A stretch of DNA of 64,000 nucleotides, from positions 1-64,000 of the forward strand of contig NZ_JAMPKJ010000003.1 of assembly GCF_039962115.1 (NCBI RefSeq), written 5' to 3'. This stretch comes from Funiculus sociatus GB2-C1 (lineage in GTDB: Bacteria > Cyanobacteriota > Cyanobacteriia > Cyanobacteriales > FACHB-T130). A program made the translations under genes and the position numbers. The notes under the pieces are model-generated. The model ran no database searches. It was not told the DNA's origin and was given only the letters and a program-made list of their open reading frames with translations. This document shows positions 54,800 through 63,032 of this stretch, piece after piece; position 1 is the stretch's first letter, and each line of letters starts with the position of its first letter.

Positions 54800-55333
54800 A
54801 TGCAGAAATATCAACAAGAGCGTCAACTGGCAGAAGATGAAGCATCTACTGATCCTTCTATAGAGTTTAGCGAATTGAATAGTCAGGATGAGAATCAGCT
54901 TTTGCGGGAACAGGTTGACACTTTAAAACTAGAGCTTAGTTACCAGAGTCAACAACTGCAACAGATACAGCAAGAGTTGAGTAATACAAACCAGGATTTA
55001 TGTACCGCACTTATGGCAGAGCGGTTAACGCTCGATGAAGCTAAGGACTTAGCTAAAGAAATTGTGATAACCCAAAAGCCTACCAGGGAATCTTTAGCCC
55101 AGCTGCTAAGTGCTATCTATATCTCTCCAGTCGAATCATGGGAGCTGGGGTGCATACCAAAGCCGAATCTTGCTGATAATAGTCGGTTTAGCTCTGAGGC
55201 TAATAAGTTTAACGAGCGGTTTGAGGTGCTTAAGACTCGGTTAACTACATTTCAGGATCAGCTTGCTAGGTTTAAGGCTAGGCGTGAGCAGCTGAGTGTT
55301 CAAATTAAGACTATTACTGAGACTAAGGAATAA
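54800..55333 (+). CDS. coiled-coil protein of unknown function
   Basis: A 177-residue acidic protein with coiled coil at about 25-80 (ENQLLREQVDTLKLELSYQ, QQLQQIQQELSNTNQD) and 135-177 (FEVLKTRLTTFQDQLARFKA). A helical segment in between (LAKEIVITQKPTRESLAQLL) contains TRESLAQLLS followed by the short motif SWELG. No signal peptide or catalytic motif is seen. It is preceded by the crossing inverted repeats and followed by a bidirectional hairpin, so it is a single-gene unit. Confidence 0.65.
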   Translation: MQKYQQERQLAEDEASTDPSIEFSELNSQDENQLLREQVDTLKLELSYQSQQLQQIQQELSNTNQDLCTALMAERLTLDEAKDLAKEIVITQKPTRESLAQLLSAIYISPVESWELGCIPKPNLADNSRFSSEANKFNERFEVLKTRLTTFQDQLARFKARREQLSVQIKTITETKE

Positions 55334-55365
55334 TTTGATAGCTACTACATAAGTCCTAAAAAATT

Positions 55366-55405
55366 TTCTCGTTCCCAGTGCCATACATGGGGATGGGAAC
55401 GAGAA
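55366..55405. terminator. 12-bp bidirectional hairpin
   Basis: TTCTCGTTCCCA (55366-55377) pairs with TGGGAACGAGAA (55394-55405) around a 16-base loop, between the convergent coiled-coil and HxlR genes. AAAAATTTT precedes and AATAAAAA follows, giving T-runs on both strands. Same core as the hairpins at 29197 and 39116. Confidence 0.7.
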
Positions 55406-55413
55406 TAAAAAGC

Positions 55414-55791
55414 CTAATGCTCCACTGTATTGTCGTAACGCTCCCGCGCTGCCTGCATCTCATCTATATGGGTTTCAGCCCACTTGCAGATAGTTGCTAA
55501 TGGTTCTATCAGCGTCTCTCCCAAAGGTGTCAAAGAATACTCAACTTTAGGGGGGACAACGGGGTAAACTTTTCGCACAACTAGCCCGTCACGCTCTAAG
55601 TTGCGTAGCGTTTGGGTTAACATTTTTTGCGACACACCGCTAATCTGTCGCTGAAGTTCGCTGTGGCGCTTAGTGCCAAAAGAAAGGGAATAAACAACAA
55701 TAACACTCCACTTGTTAGCAATCGTGTCTAATACTTGCTGCGTGGGGCAATTGGCGTTGAAAACGTCGGGTTCGGGAAATTTAGGCACCAT
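55414..55791 (-). CDS. HxlR-family winged-helix regulator
   Basis: A 125-residue regulator of the HxlR/MarR-like group. The conserved cysteine is in NCPTQQVLDTIANKWSVIVV (Cys15), a redox or electrophile sensor in several members (YodB, HypR, QorR). The recognition helix region is HSELQRQISGVSQKMLTQTL and the wing is VYPVVPPKVEYSLTPLGETL. It is divergent from two NAD(P)-dependent oxidoreductase genes, the classic arrangement in which HxlR proteins repress oxidoreductases until a quinone or aldehyde signal appears. The link is inference from family and position. Confidence 0.9.
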   Translation of the reverse strand: MVPKFPEPDVFNANCPTQQVLDTIANKWSVIVVYSLSFGTKRHSELQRQISGVSQKMLTQTLRNLERDGLVVRKVYPVVPPKVEYSLTPLGETLIEPLATICKWAETHIDEMQAARERYDNTVEH

Positions 55792-55796
55792 TTGGT

Positions 55797-55841
55797 AAGT
55801 ACAGCACTTTTTAGTACCTACTTGTTAAAAGATTTGTACTA
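55797..55841. promoter_or_regulatory. candidate HxlR operator with three AGTAC cores
   Basis: AAGTAC (55797-55802), TAGTAC (55812-55817) and GTACTA (55836-55841) lie just upstream of the regulator's start; the last two are exact inverted copies. Regularly placed GTAC cores suggest a protein-binding site for autoregulation. No footprint-based consensus is available to me for this protein. Confidence 0.4.
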
Positions 55842-55918
55842 TTGTAATCATACCTATAGGGGAATGAATTAAACAGCTTGCGTGCATTTTACACGAATGT
55901 ACAGATAAACAGATAAGA

Positions 55919-56066
55919 GGATGTCTGAAAAGTCATAATCGAGACGCTTAGAGGGTGGAGATCCCCCTTGCATCCCCCTTAAAAAGGGGGACTAAGACTT
56001 GATTCTCCCCCCTTGAAAAGGAGGGCTGGGGGGATCAAACTAACTCTTGACACTTCTGGGACATCC
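55919..56066. mobile_element. MITE-like element in the regulator-oxidoreductase gap
   Basis: The ends GGATGTCTGAAAAGT (55919-55933) and ACTTCTGGGACATCC (56052-56066) are inverted copies with 12 of 15 matches. Inside, GATCCCCC...GGGGGGATC forms a second inverted pair with further CCCCCTT/AAGGGGG stems. No coding frame. About 148 bp, a typical non-autonomous element. It separates the HxlR-proximal region from the SDR promoter. Confidence 0.65.
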
Positions 56067-56116
56067 GCTAAGTTTAGGAACTGGTATTTAAGTTAATAAA
56101 TCAAGGAAGTGAACCA

Positions 56117-56857
56117 ATGCAAATTGAAGGTGCAGTTGCGCTGGTGACAGGTGCAAATCGGGGAATTGGCAGGCAGTTTGTTGAGGCATTACGAACAGCA
56201 GGGGCAGCAAAAATTTATGCCTGTGCGCGTAAAGCTGAATCAGTTGCAGAGATAGTCTCTACTGACCCGGAACGGATTATTCCCATCCAACTCGACATCA
56301 CTGATGAGAAATCAGTCAATGATGCTGCTGCCAATTGCGGCGATGTCACCCTGTTAATCAACAATGCTGGTGTAGGGTTTGATGCAGGTTTGATCGCCGC
56401 GCCGGATTTGTCCCACGCCAAAACTGAGATGGAAGTTAATTATTTCGGCACCCTGAAGATGTGCCGCGCTTTTGCTCCCATCCTCAAAAACAATGGCGGC
56501 GGAGCGATCGCTAATATATTATCCTCGCTAGCTCTAGTAAATCTTCCTGTTCGTGGAAGTTACAGCGCCTCAAAGGCGGCTGCATTGTCGATGACGCAGG
56601 GGGTACGGGCTGAATTGGCGGCGCAGGGAACTCTAGTTGTCGCAGTGATGCCAGGAACGGTTGACACTGATTTCAGCAAAGACTATGACAAACCCAAGAC
56701 ACCCGCGGCTGAAGTGGCTCAGGCGGCGTTGCAGGCAGTTATTGATGGGGTGGAGGATGTCTATCCTGGGGAGGAAGCGACATATACGATTGCTCAATTG
56801 AGTAGCGATCGCAAGGCTGTCGAAAAGCAGCTTGCCCAATTTCTCCCCAATTTATAA
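56117..56857 (+). CDS. short-chain dehydrogenase/reductase (classical SDR)
   Basis: A 246-residue NAD(P)-dependent oxidoreductase. The cofactor motif is TGANRGIG (11-18), the structural motif is NNAGVG, the catalytic serine is in ANILSSLALV and the tyrosine-lysine pair is YSASK. Substrate unknown. A good ribosome binding site (AAGGAAG) lies 7 bases upstream. It is divergent from the HxlR regulator, with a MITE-like element in the gap, and followed 110 bases later by another NAD(P)-binding protein gene on the same strand. Confidence 0.93.
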   Translation: MQIEGAVALVTGANRGIGRQFVEALRTAGAAKIYACARKAESVAEIVSTDPERIIPIQLDITDEKSVNDAAANCGDVTLLINNAGVGFDAGLIAAPDLSHAKTEMEVNYFGTLKMCRAFAPILKNNGGGAIANILSSLALVNLPVRGSYSASKAAALSMTQGVRAELAAQGTLVVAVMPGTVDTDFSKDYDKPKTPAAEVAQAALQAVIDGVEDVYPGEEATYTIAQLSSDRKAVEKQLAQFLPNL

Positions 56858-56967
56858 GTCCTCAGTAGAGTGAGCAATATCTGCCTAGAAATATTTCAGC
56901 TCGAATCAATAGTTGCACAATTTAAAAAGTGGGCAATACCGACCTTTTTGTATGCGAGTAATAAATA

Positions 56968-57828
56968 ATGAATGACGCAATTTTAGTAACTGGTGCCACC
57001 GGAACCGTTGGCAGTCAAGTCGTCAAAAAACTGGCAGAAATTGGCGCAAATGTTCGTGCTGCTGTACGTTCAACCAGCAAGGCAGAAAAGTTAACTGGAG
57101 TAGAACTTGTAGAGTTTGACCTGAACAAACCAGAAACAGTTCAATCCGCCTTTACAGGAATTGATAAACTTTTCTTGGCAACGCCGCTAGTTGCAAACAT
57201 GGTAGAACTGGATGCTACAAGTTTAGAAGCTGCCAAAAAAGCAGGTGTAAAACACATTGTTAGACTGTCAGTAATGGGTGCAGATGGGGAACCAGCAAAC
57301 CCTTTGTGTAAATTGCACCGCGAAGTTGAAAAAATGATAGAATCTTCCGGGCTTTCCTACACTATCTTACGTCCTAATTCGTTTTATCAAAACTACATTA
57401 CTTTTACAGGAGGTACTATCAAAAGCCAAAACGCTTTTTATCTACCGCTGGGAGATGCAAAGCTTAGTCTTGTAGATACGCGCGATATTGCAGCTGTCAC
57501 CGCCGCCGTACTAACGGAAGAGGGCCATGAGGGCAAAACTTACTTGGTAACAGGTTCGGAAGCACTAGACAATAAACAGATAGCAGACATATTTTCATCT
57601 GTGCTTGGTAGAACTATTCAATATGTCGATGTTCCTGAAGATGCTGCACGAGAGGGGATGAAAGAGGCGGGAATGCCAGAGCCAGAAATGAATCTTGTTT
57701 TGGGATTGTATGCGGATCAAAAAGCGGGAAAATATTCAAATCTATCCCCTGTAGTAGAGCAAATAACGGGAAAGAAACCTATTAGTTTTGACCAATTTGC
57801 TAAAGATTATGCTGAAGCTTTTAAATAG
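56968..57828 (+). CDS. NmrA/QorB-like NAD(P)-binding oxidoreductase
   Basis: A 286-residue atypical SDR. The dinucleotide motif is VTGATGTVGSQVVK (7-20). Other family features are LFLATPLVANMVELDATSLE, AGVKHIVRLSVMGAD and LRPNSFYQNY in place of a classical YxxxK, as in NmrA, QorB and YtfG quinone reductases. The enzyme probably reduces a quinone or similar electrophile, which would fit control by an HxlR-type sensor. Located downstream of the SDR gene, and ended by a strong GC hairpin. Confidence 0.9.
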   Translation: MNDAILVTGATGTVGSQVVKKLAEIGANVRAAVRSTSKAEKLTGVELVEFDLNKPETVQSAFTGIDKLFLATPLVANMVELDATSLEAAKKAGVKHIVRLSVMGADGEPANPLCKLHREVEKMIESSGLSYTILRPNSFYQNYITFTGGTIKSQNAFYLPLGDAKLSLVDTRDIAAVTAAVLTEEGHEGKTYLVTGSEALDNKQIADIFSSVLGRTIQYVDVPEDAAREGMKEAGMPEPEMNLVLGLYADQKAGKYSNLSPVVEQITGKKPISFDQFAKDYAEAFK

Positions 57829-57869
57829 CGATATTGCATAAATTCCCGTCACCCACCTCAGTTTGCTTA

Positions 57870-57893
57870 CCCCACCCCGTTAACGGGGTGGGG
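57870..57893 (+). terminator. intrinsic terminator after the oxidoreductase pair
   Basis: CCCCACCCCGTT is followed directly by its complement AACGGGGTGGGG and then CTTTTAG. A GC-rich stem with a T-run 41 bases past the stop codon fits a Rho-independent terminator. Confidence 0.75.
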
Positions 57894-58012
57894 CTTTTAG
57901 ATCGCTTTTTCAGACCGTAATTAGTTGGCATTGCCTATTTTGCTAACCCATGAGGCATTAGCTGGTTGGAACAAGAAAAAATAAATATTTATTTTTTCCT
58001 TTTGCCTTTTAA

Positions 58013-59206
58013 TTACCCAACCTTAAAACCCATTTCCAGCAGTCCTTGGCGTAGCCTGTTTGCTTCTTCTGGGTTGTGTTGCTGGTGAAGCGCGATCGCT
58101 TGGCGAAATGCCTCTACACTGTCGATTACATTACCAATTTTCAGCAGTGCTACTCCCAGATTTTGGTAGGCTTCTGCATATTCTGGATGGAGTTTGGTGG
58201 CGTGCTGGTAAGATGCGATCGCATCCCGCAATCTTCCCATCGCCTTCAAGCTCATCCCTAAATTGTAGTAACCTAAAGCCAATTTAGAATCGATTTTCAA
58301 AACCGTTTGGTAAGCTTTTTCAGCATTGGCAAAATCCCCCGCAGCCATCAACAAATTACCCAAATTGTTATAAGCGCCGAGTTTCAACTTTGGCACAATT
58401 GGCTGTTTAATTGCCGCTTGATAATGTTTTGCCGCCTGAGTAGGGTTGTCAAGACGAGTGTAAGCATTGCCTAGATGGTAGTGTAACTCGTACAAAACAG
58501 AAGCATCAATATCAGTTGATTTCAAACCTTGTTCTAGAAGTTCAATCCCCTTACTCGTTTCTCCAGTTTGGACGTACAGCGCCCCTAGTTTGCTGCAATC
58601 GTAAGGATCATTGGGATGAGTTGCCAAAAAGCCTTCCATTGCCGCTTGCGCTCTGGCATATTTATTTAAAGATGCGATCGCTTCCGGTTGATAGCCATAG
58701 TGCAAAATCGCCACATCTGGCAAAGCGACAATCTGCCAATTTGGTTCTCGTTGCAACAATTCGCTAACGCTATCATCGACCATTGCATGATAAGGACGAG
58801 AAAAGCGAAGGGCTGGGTGATTGCGAAATAGACGCGAAACCAGAGAATACGGGGATTGCGACGCGCCGACTTCTTGGCGGATAAGATTGATAACGAGGTA
58901 GCGATCGCTTTCAATTGTCTGCTTTATCTGCGGTACAATTTCAGGAGTCAGCACCTCATCCGCATCCAAAACCAGAACCCAATCACCCTGCACATACTTC
59001 AGCGCTTCATTCCGCGCCGCCGCGAAATCATTACACCATTCAAAATAGTAAACTTTCGCCCCGAAACTTTTGGCAATTTCCACTGTTTTGTCAGTAGAAC
59101 CAGTGTCTAAGACGACAATTTCATCTACCACATCTTTAACACTATTAAGGCATCTAGGTAATGATGCCTCTTCATTTTTCACAATTATGCAGAAACTCAG
59201 CTTCAT
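58013..59206 (-). CDS. GT2 glycosyltransferase with C-terminal TPR domain
   Basis: A 397-residue protein. The N-terminal family 2 glycosyltransferase (about 1-190) begins LSFCIIVKNEEASLPRCL and has VVLDTGSTDKTVEIA and the DxD-type WVLVLDADEV. The C-terminal half (about 195-390) is a run of TPR units (YYNLGMSLKAMGRLRDAIAS, AYQNLGVALLKIGNVIDSVE). The usual role is sugar transfer in glycan or glycoprotein synthesis, with TPRs as a docking surface. This fusion is common in cyanobacteria. It stands alone. Confidence 0.9.
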   Translation of the reverse strand: MKLSFCIIVKNEEASLPRCLNSVKDVVDEIVVLDTGSTDKTVEIAKSFGAKVYYFEWCNDFAAARNEALKYVQGDWVLVLDADEVLTPEIVPQIKQTIESDRYLVINLIRQEVGASQSPYSLVSRLFRNHPALRFSRPYHAMVDDSVSELLQREPNWQIVALPDVAILHYGYQPEAIASLNKYARAQAAMEGFLATHPNDPYDCSKLGALYVQTGETSKGIELLEQGLKSTDIDASVLYELHYHLGNAYTRLDNPTQAAKHYQAAIKQPIVPKLKLGAYNNLGNLLMAAGDFANAEKAYQTVLKIDSKLALGYYNLGMSLKAMGRLRDAIASYQHATKLHPEYAEAYQNLGVALLKIGNVIDSVEAFRQAIALHQQHNPEEANRLRQGLLEMGFKVG

Positions 59207-59514
59207 TTTGTACCGTTAACTAACTTAAGCGTTTTTGCTACTTGGGTAAATAACCGGAGTTTCATACCCTTTCGCTTGTTGTTAATGACTAATAGACTTC
59301 TTGGATTCATCTCCCTGGAAAAAAATTTCCGGCTTCAAACTTAAACCCGTTAAAACGGGTTGAAATATTTACCCAGGAATCGTGACGATGACTTTAGTTA
59401 TGAATGCCAGAAGTCTAATGACTGTAGGAGCATTGCGGCAGAAAATTTATCGCAGTAAGCAAGAGATACAAGCCGCAATGCGGTGCTTCGCATCGCTTCC
59501 GCTAACGCCCCTAC
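59207..59514. other. 308-base spacer with small hairpin
   Basis: No gene is supported. AACCCGT and ACGGGTT (59344-59361) form a 7-bp stem, and short AATGACTAATAG-type repeats surround it. The left side must contain the promoter of the leftward GT2 gene at 59206. Confidence 0.45.
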
Positions 59515-61719
59515 TTACTCACACCTCGGATGCAGCCCACCTTGATCGCAGATAAAGCGAATTTGTTTAGTTTCTAAATTCTTAACTTTGGAAAAATTAA
59601 CGCCCTTGACACGAGCCGATGACGCTGCTGGCGGTAATTCTTGAATAAATTGATCTGACTGGCGCGGTTTTACATCGGCAAAAGTTGCCCCTTGAAAATC
59701 TGCCCCTTCTAAATTCGCGCCGCGCAAATCTGCGGCGCTGAGGTTGGCGTTGCGAAACTTGGCATTTTGCAGTTGAGCCTCGCTTAAATTTGCTCTCGTC
59801 AATTTAGTTGAGCTGAGGTCGGCATTTTGGAGATTTGCATTACGCAATTGAGCCTCTGTCATATCTGCTCCTTGCCAGTTTGATTGAGTAAGTAGGGCAA
59901 AATCGAACTTAGTACCGACGGCTCTCACCTTTCCCAAACGCGCACCAGAGAGATTTGACTGGGTAAGGTTAGCATCACCTAAATCTGCTCCTGTCAGGCT
60001 GGCATTTTCTAAGACGGCTTGACGCAAATCTGCTTCTATCAGCTTGGCGCTGCTGAGGTTTGCTCCCACCAGTTGAGCATTAGATAAATTTGCGCGGTTT
60101 AGGGTGGCGCGGATCAGGTTGGTGCGATTCAGGGGAACTTGGCTCAAAAAAGCATCCGTTAAGTTAGCTTCTTTCAAGTCAGCACCGCTTAAGTCGGCAA
60201 TCCAATCATCAAATGTGCCAAGTCGCCCGTCTTCACCAGTACCGAAAAAGCGGCTACCGCGTAAACTGGCACCTGTGAGGTTTGCCCCTTTGAACTGTAT
60301 CCTCGATAAATCAGTTTTGTCCAGAACTAGGGTGAATGGGGCAGGTTCTGTGGTTACTTTATCGAGGTTGGTGCGGCTGAGGTCAGTATTCTGGATTTGA
60401 GTAGTATAGATGCTGAGAATTTTCGCGATCGCTCTTTTGGTTGCTCCCAGTCGTCTTGCAATTAACTGTCGTTCTTCTAATGCACTACCGCGCAGCAGCG
60501 CTTCGTCTTTTTGCAAGGCCAGATTCAAGCGTTGCAAGTATGGTAAAGCTTTCGGCCCCACGCTCACCAAAGCTTGCTGAGTCGTGTCAATCAACCTCGG
60601 AGCAACTTCCTGACCGAGTAAATCTACTAAGAAAGGAACAGCACGAGAATCCTCAAGCCTTGCCAGCGCTAAAATTGCACTGCGTCGTTCCTCTATTTGG
60701 TAGGGGTAACTTTGGCTCAACTGATTCACCAGCGCTAAAAACACCTTGTTATTCTGTTGTTTAGCGTCGCGCCAGTTTGCCTGATTTTGAATATATATCT
60801 GAGTGCCAACAAAGGTTCCCAGGATAGCAATCATAGTGGAGACGGCGACAATCAGCAGCATTGTGCCGGGGTGTTGGCGCATCCAGTACCACAGATTTAG
60901 CTTGCGCCCTCTGGAACCTGAAGATAAAACGATGGTGGTGACTTTTTCGTGACGTTGGTCGTCCGTCTCACTCCAACTACTTTGCACCTCCAGCGTGACT
61001 GGCTTTTTGGGTCGCAGAGGTATTCCCCGGTCAGCTTCTGGGTAGGGTGTAAAAGTCGCGCTATCGATAACAAAGGTTCCGGCGATTCTATCGTGCAGGG
61101 TGCGGCGTTCTGGATCAAAAAGCGCGATCGCATTCTCCCCCAACCACATCAACGCCCCCAACCCCAGCAAAATGCCTAAATCGGGAAAAGCGCCGCTGTA
61201 GCGCCAGATTAGATAAGCCGTCGTAAAGGGTAATCCCCACCTACCTAAGCCTTCCCGCCACACAGCGCGGATTAATCCCGGCGAGCGGCCAGACTCCGTT
61301 ACTACTTGTACGCCTAAAGACCGCTTGGGGGAAGTTTGACCCCTTTTTCCCAATAAGTACAGTTGCCGCCCTACCACGAGGACAGGAGCCGCCAATGCCG
61401 CGCACCACAACAAATTTGTGAGTGGGGGAACTTGCTGGTTTGTTTCTCGGCGGGGAACCGCTAAAGTTTGGGCGATCGCATCCTTGGTATTCGCCAGCAC
61501 TGGGTTTAGGGGAACAGTTTCCGTAGCGGTGCAAGGCCACGTTCCGGTACACGACTTGGCTACAAGCCCGATGCTGTAAGGAACTAAGGCACTAGCAACA
61601 ACCAGAGAAATTTCCACGATGCTAGCAGCGCCACGTCGTAGACCTAGTGGCAATTGGTGCAGCTGTATTCGCCACGCTGGGCTTTTCCGATTCGAGGCTT
61701 TTTTTACTTGGGTAGCCAT
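59515..61719 (-). CDS. RDD-domain, HEAT and pentapeptide-repeat membrane protein
   Basis: A 734-residue protein with three parts. The N-terminal RDD-type membrane region (about 15-235) has RRGAASIVEISLVVASALVP and DRIAGTFVIDS; a further helix lies at about 285-305. HEAT-like repeats (about 335-400, SAILALARLEDSRAVPFLVD) follow. A C-terminal pentapeptide-repeat solenoid (about 440-700, with A(D/N)LxX runs such as LSGADLKEANLTDAFL) makes a right-handed beta-helix. Transport by the RDD part and protein scaffolding by the solenoid are plausible; neither is shown. ATG at 61719 is chosen over the Met five codons earlier because homologous starts read MATQ-like; this is a weak preference. Confidence 0.8.
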   Translation of the reverse strand: MATQVKKASNRKSPAWRIQLHQLPLGLRRGAASIVEISLVVASALVPYSIGLVAKSCTGTWPCTATETVPLNPVLANTKDAIAQTLAVPRRETNQQVPPLTNLLWCAALAAPVLVVGRQLYLLGKRGQTSPKRSLGVQVVTESGRSPGLIRAVWREGLGRWGLPFTTAYLIWRYSGAFPDLGILLGLGALMWLGENAIALFDPERRTLHDRIAGTFVIDSATFTPYPEADRGIPLRPKKPVTLEVQSSWSETDDQRHEKVTTIVLSSGSRGRKLNLWYWMRQHPGTMLLIVAVSTMIAILGTFVGTQIYIQNQANWRDAKQQNNKVFLALVNQLSQSYPYQIEERRSAILALARLEDSRAVPFLVDLLGQEVAPRLIDTTQQALVSVGPKALPYLQRLNLALQKDEALLRGSALEERQLIARRLGATKRAIAKILSIYTTQIQNTDLSRTNLDKVTTEPAPFTLVLDKTDLSRIQFKGANLTGASLRGSRFFGTGEDGRLGTFDDWIADLSGADLKEANLTDAFLSQVPLNRTNLIRATLNRANLSNAQLVGANLSSAKLIEADLRQAVLENASLTGADLGDANLTQSNLSGARLGKVRAVGTKFDFALLTQSNWQGADMTEAQLRNANLQNADLSSTKLTRANLSEAQLQNAKFRNANLSAADLRGANLEGADFQGATFADVKPRQSDQFIQELPPAASSARVKGVNFSKVKNLETKQIRFICDQGGLHPRCE

Positions 61720-61788
61720 GCAAGCATTCCACAACAGCGCTGACTAAAGACTAGAGACGGTGAAGCGTAGCGTCTCTAGTCTAAGGGT

Positions 61789-62136
61789 TTATTCTGCGGA
61801 CTTGGGGGCAATGAAAAATTTGTACACCAAGTACACTATCCCTGCTAATATTCCCAGACTGATCAAGGATGCAGTCAGGTACAAAACGCTTCTGAGGATG
61901 GCAAAACCAACTACAGCCGCTACTGCGATCGCCAATATTTTACCAACACCAGGCAGCCCGTTAAACCAGTTAGTGACTCTGTTCAACAGAGATTTGACTG
62001 TAGGATATTCCTTAGTCGTCATCTGGATAGGTTGTCCCGCCTCGGTTTCCACCGTTGGCGAGGATGGTACTTGCTCGATTTCGGCTTCTAGTTGTTGAAT
62101 TTTACGCTCTAAGTCTTGATTTTCTTGAGGATTCAT
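61789..62136 (-). CDS. small membrane protein with N-terminal coiled coil
   Basis: A 115-residue protein: a short coiled coil (LERKIQQLEAEIEQV), a polar linker, an amphipathic stretch (SLLNRVTNWFNGLPGVGK) and a hydrophobic hairpin of two helices (about 65-83 and 85-107), ending in KFFIAPKSAE. It resembles conserved small cyanobacterial proteins of unknown role. The two Gly-rich helices with Pro-Gly before them recall CAAD-like thylakoid curvature proteins, a comparison I offer with low confidence. Confidence 0.65.
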   Translation of the reverse strand: MNPQENQDLERKIQQLEAEIEQVPSSPTVETEAGQPIQMTTKEYPTVKSLLNRVTNWFNGLPGVGKILAIAVAAVVGFAILRSVLYLTASLISLGILAGIVYLVYKFFIAPKSAE

Positions 62137-62257
62137 CTTTGGTTTTTATACTCGCTTACAAAACAGACACGTTGGCACTTAGCTATGCCTTTATGTTTGC
62201 AATCTTAACCAAGGTTTGTTTCCAAAACACTAGGACTAAAAAAAATAACAGTTTCTT

Positions 62258-62420
62258 TGGATTGGGAATTGGGAATTGGGAATTGGGAATTGGGGATTGG
62301 GGATTGGGAATTGGGGATTGGGGAAGAGGAAAAAGTCTTACCTAGTCCCTAGTTCCTAGTTCCTAGTCCCCAGCCCCCAGCCCCCAACCCCAGTCCCCAG
62401 CCCCCAGCCCCCAACCCCAG
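62258..62420. repeat. heptad-armed repeat element, intergenic
   Basis: GGGAATT/GGGGATT heptamers (62258-62325), a core with AAAAAGTCTTACCTAG, then CCCTAGT, CCCCAGC and CCCCAAC heptamers to 62420. Same layout and orientation as the tilS copy, with a diverged core. It fills much of the 383-base spacer before the secreted-protein gene. No gene is seen in the spacer. Confidence 0.88.
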
Positions 62421-62519
62421 ACAGTGACACTTGAGAAATAGGAACATATGCGTAACACATTTAGCTTCTAATGTAGGAAGCTGATAGTATAAATGCCCTT
62501 AAAAAGGCAAGGGGATGAC

Positions 62520-62960
62520 ATGATGAAGACACTTTCTCAGTTGATGGTTGTTCCCGCGACCTTGGCTTTGATTTTGGCGGGTGCTGGTGTGGCTCGTAGT
62601 GATGCCCCAGTGATAGAAATTACGCCGAAATTGCAGCGCGATCCGCTTCAGATGAGCGGTACATCTGGCGGGCAAAAAAACAGCAATTGCGGTTATATTT
62701 CCCAGACACCGAATCAAGTGGTTAGGGTAACGGCAGACAAAATCGACTATTTGCGCTTGGGTGTACAAAGCACTACTGGTGAGCCTACGTTGCTGGTTGA
62801 TGGGCCAGGAGGACGCTTCTGCGTGTTGGCAGATAAAGCTTCTGGAGACAATCCAGAAATTTCGGGAGTTTGGCTGCGCGGTAATTACTCGGTCTATGTA
62901 GGCGATCGCACTGGCGGCAAGCATCCTTATACCTTATATATCACCCAACAAAACAAGTAA
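62520..62960 (+). CDS. secreted protein of unknown function
   Basis: A 146-residue product with a signal peptide (MMKTLSQLMVVPATLALILA, cleavage probably after ARSDA). The mature domain has two cysteines (SNCGY, GRFCVLAD) placed for a disulphide and the turn motifs LLVDGPGGRFC and VWLRGNYSVYVGD, suggesting a small beta-sandwich like bacterial pre-peptidase C-terminal domains. The start is ATG at 62520 (or the adjacent ATG at 62523) after AGGGG; the longer frame from 62493 lacks a signal-like N-terminus. Confidence 0.65.
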   Translation: MMKTLSQLMVVPATLALILAGAGVARSDAPVIEITPKLQRDPLQMSGTSGGQKNSNCGYISQTPNQVVRVTADKIDYLRLGVQSTTGEPTLLVDGPGGRFCVLADKASGDNPEISGVWLRGNYSVYVGDRTGGKHPYTLYITQQNK

Positions 62961-62971
62961 ATAGCTTATGG

Positions 62972-63026
62972 CAAAAGTTAATGGCTAATGGCTAATTGTT
63001 CAAGATCCATTAGCCATTAACTTTTG
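62972..63026. terminator. 20-bp perfect hairpin between convergent genes
   Basis: CAAAAGTTAATGGCTAATGG (62972-62991) pairs fully with 63007-63026 across a 15-base loop, then TTTTT follows within a few bases on the plus strand. It sits between convergent genes and can end both transcripts. Confidence 0.7.
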
Positions 63027-63032
63027 GCTTTT

